Shown here: positions 1 through 10,500 of the stretch, one piece after another
Layout of the letters: the number at the start of each line of letters is the position of its first letter
How positions within the stretch are numbered: the first letter of the stretch is position 1
Assembly (NCBI RefSeq): GCF_042767895.1
Contig: NC_091577.1
Span: 33,473,295 to 33,491,031 of the forward strand
Direction of reading: 5' to 3'
Length of the DNA: 17,737 nt
Source: Penaeus vannamei
Lineage: Eukaryota; Arthropoda; Malacostraca; Decapoda; Penaeidae
Program-made: the position numbers and the translations under genes
Notes under the pieces: generated by a model
Databases searched by the model: none
What the model was told of the DNA's origin: nothing
Seen by the model: the letters and a program-made list of their open reading frames with translations, nothing else

Positions 1-2059
1 CCCTTCTCCCTCTCTCCTCCCTCCCTTCTTTCCCTTCTTCCTCTCTCCCTCCCTCCCTCCTTCCCCCTCCTCTCTCCCTCCCTCCCTCCCTCCCTTCCTC
101 TCCCTCCCTTCCTTCCTCCACTCCCTCTCTCTCTCCCTCCTCTCTCTCTTACTCGTCCTCCCTTCCCTCTCTCTCCTCCCTCACCCCTTCCTCTCTCTCC
201 ATCCATCCATCCCTCCATCTTCTCACTCCCTCCCTCCCCTCCATCTCCCTCCCTCCCACTTCCGTCCTCCCTTCCCTCCTCCCTCCCTCCCTCCCTCCTC
301 TCCATCTCCCTCTCCCTCGTCCTCCTTCCCTCTCTCCCTCCTCCCTCTCTCTCTCTCACTCCCTCCCTCCCCCCTCCCCATCTCCCTCTCCTCGTCCACT
401 CCTTCCCTCTCCTCCTCTCTCCCTCCCTCCCTCCTCCCTCACTCGTCTCTTCCCACTCTCTCCCTCTCTCACTCCTCCCTCCCTCCTCACCTCGTCCGTC
501 CTTCCCTCCCCTCCTCTCCCTCCCCCTCCATCTCTCCCTCCCTCCCTCCCTCCCTCCACTTCCCTCCTTTTCCACCTCTCCTCCCTCACTCGTCCTCCCC
601 TTGCCTCCCTTCCTCTCCTTCCCTCCCTTCCCTTCCTCTCCCTCCCTCCCTTCCTCTCTCTCCCTCCCTCCCTCCTCCCTCCATCTCTCTCTCCCTCTCT
701 CTCTCTCACTCCGTCCCTCCTTTTCCTCCCCCTCCCTCCCTCCCTCCCTCAATCTCTTCTCTCCCTCCCTTCCCTCCCTCTCCCTCAGTCCTCCTTCCTC
801 TCTCCCTCCCTTCCTCCCTCTCCCCTCCCATCTCCTCTCTCTCCTCCCTCCTCCCTCCCTCCCTCCTCTCCCTCCATCTCCCTCTCACTCGTCCTCCCTC
901 CCTCCCTCCCTCCCTCTCTCCCTCCCTCTCTCCCTCTCCCACACCTCTCTCTCTCACTCCTTCCCTCCCCTCTCTCTCTCTCACTCCCTCCCTCCCTCCC
1001 TCCCTCCACTCTCCTCTCTCCCTCCCTCCCTTCCCTCCCTCCTCCTCCCCCTCCATCTCTCTCATCTCACTGTCCTCCCTTCCCTCCCATCTCTCCCTCC
1101 CTCCCTCCTTCCTCTCCCTCCCTCTCTCCCTCACCACTCGTCCTCCTTCCCTCCCTCCCTCCCTCCCTCTCTCCCTCTCACTCGTTCTCCTCCTTCCTCT
1201 CCCTCCCTCCCTCCATCTCTCTCTCTCACTCGTCCTCCTACCCTCCCTCCCTCTCTCCCTCCCTCCCTCCTCCCCTCCCCCCTCCATCTCCCTCTCCCTC
1301 TCTCCCTCTACCTTCCTCCCTCCCTCTCTCCCTCCCTCCCTCCCTCCCACTCCCCTCCCTCCCTCCCTCCCTCCCTCCCTCCCTCCCTCCCCACTCGTCC
1401 TCCTTCCCTCTCTCACTCGTCCTCCCTTCCCCTCCCTCCCTCCCACTCGTCCTCCTTCCCCTCTCACTCGTCCTCCCTTCCCTCCTCCTCCTCTCTCTCT
1501 CCTCTCTTTCCTCCCTCCCCCTCCCTTCCCTCCCTCCCTCCTTCTCTCCATCCTCCCTCCCTTCTTCCCTCCCTCCCTTCCTCCCTCCCTCCCTCTCCTC
1601 TCTCCCTCCCTCCTCCTTTCTCCTCACTCTCGTCCTCCTTCCCTCCTTCCCTCCCTTCCTCTCCCTCCCTCCCTCTCCCTCACGTCCTCCCGCCCTCCCT
1701 CCCTCCCTCTCACTCGTCCTCCTTCCCTCCTTCCCCCCCTCCTCCCTCCCTCCCCTCCTCCCTCTCCTCGTCCTCCTTCCCTCCCTCCCTCTCCCTCTCT
1801 TCCCTCCCTCCCACCTGCTTCCTCCCTCCCTCCCCTTCTCTCCTCCTCCCTCTCCCTTCTTCCCTCCCTCCTTCCTCCCTCCCTCCCTCTCTCCCTCCCC
1901 TTCCCTTTCTCTCACTCGTCCTCCTTCCCCTCCTTCCCTCCCTCTCTCCCTCCCTCTCCCTCGTCCTCCTTCCCTCCCTCCCTCCCTCTCACTCGTCCTC
2001 CTTCCCTCCTTCCCTCCCTCCCTCCCTCCCTCCCTCCCTCTCCCTCGTCCTCCTTCCCT
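1..2059. repeat. Polypyrimidine CCCT/CT low-complexity tract
   Basis: The + strand is almost entirely C and T over about 2 kb, dominated by CCCT, CCTT and CT runs. The few G residues fall mostly in a recurring core TCGTCC, often seen as CACTCGTCCTCCTTCCC (for example near 888, 1136, 1228, 1393, 1445, 1711, 1913, 1990 and 2043). This suggests a decayed minisatellite on a CCCT background rather than a plain microsatellite. Long open frames on both strands (Ser/Pro/Leu on +, Arg/Glu/Gly on -) exist only because such tracts lack stop codons; they have no domain, signal or codon structure and I do not call them genes. A long homopurine-homopyrimidine duplex can form triplex DNA; whether this one does is not shown. 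Confidence 0.95.
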
Positions 2060-2160
2060 GCAAGTGCAATCTGCAGCTGATCCGCTGGAATATTTGCCTC
2101 TGAAATTAACTCGGTTGAAATCTTGCAAAATGTTTACCTTTGAATATCATCCGATTCTGA
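2060..2160. other. Short non-repetitive spacer
   Basis: About 100 bases of mixed composition separate the polypyrimidine tract from the GT microsatellite. No open frame of note, tRNA-like fold or recognisable mobile-element end is visible. Confidence 0.6.
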
Positions 2161-2237
2161 GTGTGCGCGTGTGTGTGCGAATGTGGACGCATGTGAGTGT
2201 GTATGCCCATCGTACTTTCATACACACGTGTGTGTGT
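2161..2237. repeat. GT-rich microsatellite, left of the gap
   Basis: Interrupted GTGTGT/GTGTGCG repeats with one ACACACGTGTGTGT inversion immediately before the gap. It continues in character on the far side of the gap at 2738, so the two parts are probably one microsatellite. Confidence 0.85.
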
Positions 2238-2737
2238 NNNNNNNNNNNNNNNNNNNNNNNNNNNNNNNNNNNNNNNNNNNNNNNNNNNNNNNNNNNNNNN
2301 NNNNNNNNNNNNNNNNNNNNNNNNNNNNNNNNNNNNNNNNNNNNNNNNNNNNNNNNNNNNNNNNNNNNNNNNNNNNNNNNNNNNNNNNNNNNNNNNNNNN
2401 NNNNNNNNNNNNNNNNNNNNNNNNNNNNNNNNNNNNNNNNNNNNNNNNNNNNNNNNNNNNNNNNNNNNNNNNNNNNNNNNNNNNNNNNNNNNNNNNNNNN
2501 NNNNNNNNNNNNNNNNNNNNNNNNNNNNNNNNNNNNNNNNNNNNNNNNNNNNNNNNNNNNNNNNNNNNNNNNNNNNNNNNNNNNNNNNNNNNNNNNNNNN
2601 NNNNNNNNNNNNNNNNNNNNNNNNNNNNNNNNNNNNNNNNNNNNNNNNNNNNNNNNNNNNNNNNNNNNNNNNNNNNNNNNNNNNNNNNNNNNNNNNNNNN
2701 NNNNNNNNNNNNNNNNNNNNNNNNNNNNNNNNNNNNN
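2238..2737. other. Assembly gap of 500 N
   Basis: Exactly 500 N. A round number of this kind is normally a placeholder of unknown true length inserted in scaffolding. GT repeats on both sides indicate that the assembly broke inside a microsatellite. Any reading frame through the gap is meaningless. Confidence 0.98.
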
Positions 2738-2926
2738 TGTGCGTGTTAGTGTGCGTGTGTGTGTGTGTTTGCGTGTGTGTGTGTGTCTGTTTGCGTGTGT
2801 GTGCGGGTGTATGTGTGTGCGTGTGTATGTGTGTGCGTGTGTATGTGTGTGTGTGTGTTTGCGCGCGTGTGTGTGTGTGTGTGCGTGTGTGTTTGCGTGT
2901 GTGTGTGTGTGTGCGTGCGTGTATAT
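2738..2926. repeat. GT-rich microsatellite, right of the gap
   Basis: (GT)n interrupted at intervals by TTGCG, TGCG and GTATG variants, about 190 bases. Alternating purine-pyrimidine sequence of this kind can adopt Z-DNA. Cys/Val and His/Thr frames here are repeat translations, not genes. Confidence 0.95.
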
Positions 2927-3060
2927 GTGTTATGCATATATATAGATAAATAGAGTGACAGACAGCCAGGCAAATAAAAAGACCGATATAAAGAAAGATA
3001 AGCAGAGAAGTAGATAAACAGGTAGACAAAGAAACAGACACACGCGCATATGTCCACACG
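2927..3060. repeat. Degenerate GATA/CAGA-rich stretch
   Basis: A short TATATA run passes into an A-rich stretch with scattered AGATA, AGACA and GACAGACAG motifs, consistent with a decayed tetranucleotide microsatellite. It ends before the mixed-composition sequence at 3061. Confidence 0.55.
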
Positions 3061-3357
3061 CCCTTGCACTCGCCTCCTTCAGCGGCCCATTCTCCCAGGC
3101 GCGCAGATGTGTATTTAGTCTCTCTCTCCGTTGTGTTCATTGAAGAAGAACCTTCGAGGCAAACGCGCTTCGTCTGGAGCTGTTTTAATGTCCTCGCGAA
3201 CAAACATCTTTATTCAGATGTTGGACTCGCTTGTTTGGCCAAGGTGCATTTTTTAGCCGCGTTCACTATCATAGCGCAACGACAATGTTACAAAATTTTC
3301 TGCTGGGAGCGTCTTTCCTCGGAACGGATTATGAGGAAGTGGAAGAAAGGACGAAGA
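3061..3357. other. Non-repetitive segment, no gene supported
   Basis: Mixed composition without obvious tandem structure. A 98-codon frame (3064-3360, +) runs through it. Its start is arbitrary, its last codons run into the A-rich repeat, and its product shows no domain, signal peptide or motif I recognise. I see no splice-site or polyadenylation arrangement that would argue for an exon. It could be single-copy intergenic DNA or an unrecognised old transposon fragment. Confidence 0.5.
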
Positions 3358-3760
3358 TGATAAAAAAAGGGGAAGGAAAGTTTATGGGAATAAAATGAAA
3401 GGGGAAAAAATAAAAAAGGGAAAGGAAAATAAAATATGGGAATAAAATGAAAGGGGAAAAAAAGGGAAAATAAAATAAAATATGGGAATAAAATGAATGG
3501 GGAAAAAAAGAAAACTAAATGAAAAAGGGAAAGGAAAAATGTGAATAAAACGAAAGGAAAAAAATAAAACAAAAAAGGGAAAGGAAAATAAAATACGGGA
3601 ATAAAATGAAAGGGAAAAAAAAGAAAACTAAATGTAAAAGGGAAAGGAAAAATAGGAATAAAACGAAAGGAAAAAAATAAAATAAAAAAGGGAAAGGAAA
3701 ATAAAATATGGGAATAAAATGAAAGGGGAAAATAAGAAAACTAAATAAAGAAAAGAACAA
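3358..3760. repeat. A-rich minisatellite, about 56 bp unit with 113 bp dimer
   Basis: A G/A-only stretch built around GGGAATAAAATGAAAGG. Copies of this anchor start near 3386, 3438, 3484, 3541, 3597, 3654 and 3710, so the spacing settles from 52 and 46 to a regular 56-57 bp. The last copies alternate between two subtypes: one with AATAAAATGAAAGG, one with AATAAAACGAAAGG. This gives a dimer period of 113 bp (3541 to 3654, 3597 to 3710). Minus-strand Phe/Leu/Pro frames are translations of this repeat. Confidence 0.9.
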
Positions 3761-4089
3761 GGAAGAAAAAATCGAAGAGAGAGAGAGAAAACAAGGAAAC
3801 AAGAGAACAACGTTAGTGTCGCCAGGCTCATTATGGCCAACATCCCTCCCCACATTATGACTACCGTATTTCAAACGCGTTTATTACCCAACTTGCTCTA
3901 TATCTTCGACGCCCTCCCGAGCCAAAATATTTTATCAGGGGGACTTTTAAATCTTCGGCATAATAGCCCCGCGGAGGGAAGTTATTACCCTATTCATATT
4001 CCCGATCTTCGCGAGGACACGGCCTCCTCACCGGCAGACACGGGGCCCCGGCTGGACGCGACACCTGGCGGGAAATACGGCGCAGACGG
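3761..4089. other. Non-repetitive segment between two minisatellites
   Basis: Starts with a short AG-rich run (to about 3800), then mixed and fairly GC-rich sequence. A 138-codon frame (3833-4249, +) crosses it but its C-terminal third is the Gly-rich translation of the neighbouring G-rich minisatellite. The unique N-terminal part matches nothing I recognise. I do not call it a gene, though a short exon cannot be excluded from sequence alone. Confidence 0.5.
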
Positions 4090-4310
4090 TGGCGCGGAAA
4101 AGGGGGGGGGAGGGGGAGGGAGAGGGGGGCAATTAATGCGGGGTTGGAGCTTAATGGGGGGGGAGGGGGAGGGGGCAATTAATGCGGAGTTGGTGCTTAA
4201 GGGGAGGGGGGGAGGGGGAGGGGGAGGAGGGCAATTAATGCGGAGTTAGAGCTTAAGGGGGGGGGGGGAGGGGGCAATTAATGCGGAGTTGGTGCTCATA
4301 GCGGCGGGAA
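4090..4310 (+). repeat. G-rich minisatellite with four spaced AATTAATGCGG blocks
   Basis: Four copies of a block CAATTAATGCGG(A/G)GTT followed by (A/G/T)GAGCTTAA or TGGTGCTTAA begin near 4130, 4176, 4232 and 4275 (spacing 46, 56 and 43 bp). Between them lie runs of 5 to 12 G broken by single A. The unique blocks are well conserved while the G runs vary in length, as expected if slippage acts in the G tracts. The G runs meet the usual pattern for G-quadruplex formation on the + strand. Confidence 0.9.
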
Positions 4311-4370
4311 TAAGTAGCGGGAGAATGGCAAATTGGGGAGTTATAGCGCGGAAGGACGAGGAAACGAAGC
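4311..4370. other. Short non-repetitive spacer
   Basis: Sixty bases of mixed composition between the G-rich minisatellite and the first satellite-like motifs. Nothing recognisable. Confidence 0.5.
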
Positions 4371-4520
4371 TAAACTACCCTTAACGACCCTGAACAACCC
4401 CCCCAATTGATCCAAACAGCCCTTGGCTTTCGTAACTACCCTAAACGATCGGCCCTAAACGATTTCAAATAACCCTTAATGATAATAAACAAGCCTAAAC
4501 AACCCTAGTCGACCCAAAGC
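4371..4520. repeat. Degenerate left flank of the 42-bp satellite
   Basis: Scattered AACCCT, CCCTAAACGA and AACAACCCT motifs at irregular spacing (for example CCCTAAACGATC near 4440 and 4452, GCCTAAACAACCCTA near 4493) precede the regular array. They share the same 8-10 base vocabulary as the satellite but lack its 42-bp order. This looks like a decayed array edge or the older short-period repeat from which the 42-mer was drawn. Confidence 0.75.
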
Positions 4521-7500
4521 AACCCTAAACAACCCCAAACGACAATAACTAATCATTTAAACCACCCTAAACAACCCCAAACGACAATAACTAATCCTTT
4601 AAACCACCCTAAACAACCCCAAACGACAATAACTAATCATTTAAACCACCCTAAACAACCCCAAACGACAATAACTAATCCTTTAAACCACCCTAAACAC
4701 CCCCAAACGACAATAACTAATCATTTAAACCACCCTAAACAACCCCAAACGACAATAACTAATCCTTTAAACCACCCTAAACAACCCTAAACGGCAATAA
4801 CTAATCCTTTAAACCACCCTAAACAACCCCAAACGACAATAACTAATCCTTTAAACCACCCTAAACAACCCTAAACGACAATAACTAATCCTTTAAACCA
4901 CCCTAAACAACCCTAAACGACAATAACTAATCCTTTAAACCACCCTAAACAACCCTAAACGGCAATAACTAATCCTTTAAACCACCCTAAACAACCCTAA
5001 ACGACAATAACTAATCCTTTAAACCACCCTAAACAACCCTAAACGACAATAACTAATCCTTTAAACCAGCCTAAACAACCCTAAACGACAATAACTAATC
5101 CTTTAAACCACCGTAAACAACGCTAAACGACAATAACTAATCCTTTAAACCACCCTAAACAACCCCAAACGACAATAACTAATCCTTTAAACCACCCTAA
5201 ACAACCCCAAACGGCAATAACTAATCCTTTAAACCACCCTAAACAACCCTAAACGGCAATAACTAATCCTTTAAACCACCCTAAACAACCCTAAACGACA
5301 ATAACTAATCCTTTAAACCACCCTAAACAACCCTAAACGACAATAACTAATCCTTTAAACCACCCTAAACAACCCTAAACGACAATAACTAATCCTTTAA
5401 ACCACCCTAAACAACCCTAAACGACAATAACTAATCCTTTAAACCACCCTAAACAACCCCAAACGGCAATAACTAATCCTTTAAACCACCCTAAACAACC
5501 CTAAACGGCAATAACTAATCCTTTAAACCACCCTAAACAACCCTAAACGACAATAACTAATACTTTAAACCACCCTAAACAACCCTAAACGACAATAACT
5601 AATCCTTTAAACCACCCTAAACAACCCTAAACGACAATAACTAATCCTTTAAACCACCCTAAACAACCCTAAACGATAATAATTAATCCTTTAAACCACC
5701 CTAAACAACCCTAAACGACAATAACTAATCCTTTAAACCACCCTAAACAACCCTAAACGACAATAACTAATTCTTTAAACCACCCTAAACAACCCTAAAG
5801 GACAATAACTAATCCTTTAAACCACCCTAAACAACCCTAAACGACAATAACTAATCCTTTAAACCACCCTAAACAACCCTAAACGACAATAACTAATCCT
5901 TTAAACCACCCTAAACAACCCTAAACGACAATAACTAATCCTTTAAACCACCCTAAACAACCCCAAACGACAATAACTAATCCTTTAAACCACCCTAAAC
6001 AACCCTAAACGGCAATAACTAATCCTTTAAACCACCCTAAACAACCCTAAACGACAATAACTAATCCTTTAAACCACCCTAAACAACCCTAAACGACAAT
6101 AACTAATCCTTTAAACCACCCTAAACAACCCTAAACGGCAATAACTAATCCTTTAAACCACCCTAAACAACCCTAAACGGCAATAACTAATCCTTTAAGC
6201 CACCCTAAACAACCCCAAACGACAATAACTAATCCTTTAAACCACCCTAAACAACCCCAAACGACAATAACTAATCCATTTAAACCACCCTAAACAACCC
6301 CAAACGACAATAACTAATCCTTTAAGCCACCCTAAACAACCCCAAACGACAATAACTAATCCTTTAAACCACCCTAAACAACCCCAAACGACAATAACTA
6401 ATCCATTTAAACCACCCTAAACAACCCCAAACGACAATAACTAATCCTTTAAGCCACCCTAAACAACCCCAAACGACAATAACTAATCCATTTAAACCAA
6501 CCTAAACAACCCCAAACGGCAATAACTAATCATTTAAACCACCCTAAACAACCCCAAACGACAATAACTAATCCTTTAAACCACCCTAAACAACCCCAAA
6601 CGACAATAACTAATCCTTTAAACCACCCTAAACAACCCCAAACGGCAATAACTAATCATTTAAACCACCCTAACCAACCCCAAACGACAATAACTAATGA
6701 TTTAAGCCACCCTAACCAACCCCAAACGGCAATAACTAATCCTTTAAACGACCCTAAACAACCCCAAACGACAATAACTAATCCTTTAAACCACCCTAAA
6801 CAACCCCAAACGACAATAACTAATCCTTTAAACCACCCTAAACAACCCCAAACGGCAATAACTAATCATTTAAACCACCCTAAACAACCCCAAACGACAA
6901 TAACTAATCATTTAAGCCACCCTAAACAACCCCAAACGGCAATAACTAATCCTTTAAACCACCCTAAACAACCCCAAACGACAATAACTAATCCTTTAAA
7001 CCACCCTAAACAACCCCAAACGACAATAACTAATCATTTAAACCACCCTAAACAACCCCAAACGACAATAACTAATCCTTTAAGCCACCCTAAACAACCC
7101 CAAACGACAATAACTAATCATTTAAACCACCCTAAACAACCCTAAACGACAATAACTAATCATTTAAACCACCCTAAACAACCCCAAACGACAATAACTA
7201 ATCCTTTAAACCACCCTAAACAACCCCAAACGACAATAACTAATCCTTTAAACCACCCTAAACAACCCCAAACGACAATAACTAATCATTTAAACCACCC
7301 TAAACAACCCCAAACGACAATAACTAATCCTTTAAGCCACCCTAAACAACCCCAAACGACAATAACTAATCATTTAAACCACCCTAAACAACCCTAAACG
7401 ACAATAACTAATCATTTAAACCACCCTAAACAACCCCAAACGACAATAACTAATCCTTTAAACCACCCTAAACAACCCCAAACGACAATAACTAATCCTT

Positions 7501-10500
7501 TAAACCACCCTAAACAACCCCAAACGACAATAACTAATCCTTTAAACCACCCTAAACAACCCCAAACGACAATAACTAATCCTTTAAACCACCCTAAACA
7601 ACCCCAAACGACAATAACTAATCCTTTAAACCACCCTAAACAACCCCAAACGACAATAACTAATCCTTTAAACCACCCTAAACAACCCCAAACGACAATA
7701 ACTAATCATTTAAACCACCCTAAACAACCCCAAACGACAATAACTAATCCTTTAAACCAACCTAAACAACCCCAAACGACAATAACTAATCCTTTAAACC
7801 ACCCTAAACAACCCCAAACGACAATAACTAATCCTTTAAGCCACCCTAAACAACCCCAAACGACAATAACTAATCATTTAAACCACCCTAAACAACCCCA
7901 AACGACAATAACTAATCCTTTAAGCCACCCTAAACAACCCCAAACGACAATAACTAATCATTTAAACCACCCTAAACAACCCCAAACGACAATAACTAAT
8001 CCTTTAAGCCACCCTAAACAACCCCAAACGACAATAACTAATCATTTAAACCACCCTAAACAACCCCAAACGACAATAACTAATCCTTTAAACCACCCTA
8101 AACAACCCCAAACGACAATAACTAATCCTTTAAGCCACCCTAAACAACCCCAAACGACAATAACTAATCATTTAAACCACCCTAAACAACCCCAAACGAC
8201 AATAACTAATCCTTTAAACCAACCTAAACAACCCCAAACGACAATAACTAATCCTTTAAACCACCCTAAACAACCCCAAACGACAATAACTAATCCTTTA
8301 AACCACCCTAAACAACCCCAAACGACAATAACTAATCATTTAAACCACCCTAAACAACCCCAAACGACAATAACTAATCCTTTAAACCAACCTAAACAAC
8401 CTCAAACGACAATAACTAATCCTTTAAACCACCCTAAACAACCCCAAACGACAATAACTAATCCTTTAAGCCACCCTAAACAACCCCAAACGACAATAAC
8501 TAATCATTTAAACCACCCTAAACAACCCCAAACGACAATAACTAATCCTTTAAACCAACCTAAACAACCCCAAACGACAATAACTAATCCTTTAAACCAC
8601 CCTAAACAACCCCAAACGACAATAACTAATCCTTTAAACCACCCTAAACAACCCCAAACGACAATAACTAATCCTTTAAACCAACCTAAACAACCCCAAA
8701 CGACAATAACTAATCCTTTAAACCAACCTAAACAACCCCAAACGACAATAACTAATCCTTTAAACCACCCTAAACAACCCCAAACGACAATAACTAATCC
8801 TTTAAACCACCCTAAACAACCCCAAACGACAATAACTAATCCTTTAAACCACCCTAAACAACCCCAAACGACAATAACTAATCCTTTAAACCACCCTAAA
8901 CAACCCTAAACGGCAATAACTAATCCTTTAAACCACCCTAAACAACCCCAAACGACAATAACTAATCCTTTAAACCACCCTAAACAACCCTAAACGGCAA
9001 TAACTAATCCTTTAAACCACCCTAAACAACCCCAAACGACAATAACTAATCCTTTAAGCCACCCTAAACAACCCCAAACGACAATAACTAATCATTTAAA
9101 CCACCCTAAACAACCCCAAACGACAAGAACTAATCCTTTAAGCCACCCTAAACAACCCCAAACGACAATAACTAATCCTTTAAACCACCCTAAACAACCC
9201 CAAACGACAATAACTAATCCTTTAAACCACCCTAAACAACCCCAAACGACAATAACTAATCCTTTAAACCAACCTAAACAACCCCAAACGACAATAACTA
9301 ATCCTTTAAACCAACCTAAACAACCCCAAACGACAATAACTAATCCTTTAAACCACCCTAAACAACCCCAAACGACAATAACTAATCCTTTAAGCCACCC
9401 TAAACAACCCCAAACGACAATAACTAATCCTTTAAACCACCCTAAACAACCCTAAACGGCAATAACTAATCCTTTAAACCACCCTAAACAACCCCAAACG
9501 ACAATAACTAATCCTTTAAACCACCCTAAACAACCCTAAACGGCAATAACTAATCCTTTAAACCACCCTAAACAACCCCAAACGACAATAACTAATCCTT
9601 TAAACCACCCTAAACAACCCCAAACGACAATAACTAATCCTTTAAACCACCCTAAACAACCCCAAACGACAATAACTAATCATTTAAACCAACCTAAACT
9701 ACCCCAATCGACAATAACTAATCCTTTAAACCCCCCTAAACAACCCCAAACCACTATAACTAATCCTTTAAACCACCCTAAACAACCCTAAACGGCAATA
9801 ACTAATCCTTTAAACCAACCTAAACAACCCCAAACGACAATAACTAATCCTTTAAACCACCCTAAACAACCCCAAACGACAATAACTAATCCTTTAAACC
9901 ACCCTAAACAACCCCAAACGACAATAACTAATCATTTAACCCACCCTACACAACCCCAAACGACAATAACTAATCCTTTAAACCACGCTAAACAACCCCA
10001 AACGACAGTAACTAATCGTTTAAACCAACCTAAACAACCCCAAACGACAATAACTAATCCTTTAAACCAACCTAAACAACCCCAAACGACAATAACTAAT
10101 CCTTTAAACCAACCTAAACAACCCCAAACGACAATAACTAATCCTTTAAACCACCCTAAACAACCCCAAACGACAATAACTAATCCATTTAAACCACCCT
10201 AAACAACCCCAAACGACAATAACTAATCCTTTAAGCCACCCTAAACAACCCCAAACGACAATAACTAATCCTTTAAACCACCCTAAACAACCCCAAACGA
10301 CAATAACTAATCCTTTAAACCACCCTAAACAACCCCAAACGACAATAACTAATCCTTTAAACCACCCTAAACAACCCCAAACGACAATAACTAATCCTTT
10401 AAGCCACCCTAAACAACCCCAAACGGCAATAACTAATCCTTTAAACCACCCTAAACAACCCCAAACGACAATAACTAATCCTTTAAACCACCCTAAACAA

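Noticed and set aside
601..2103. 500-codon open frame on the + strand and overlapping minus-strand frames in the first 2 kb
   Set aside because: They are Ser/Pro/Leu or Arg/Glu/Gly translations of a pyrimidine or purine tract that lacks stop codons. No domain or codon bias supports a protein.
3833..4249. 138-codon frame as a gene
   Set aside because: The C-terminal third is a poly-Gly translation of the G-rich minisatellite and the rest shows no motif I recognise.
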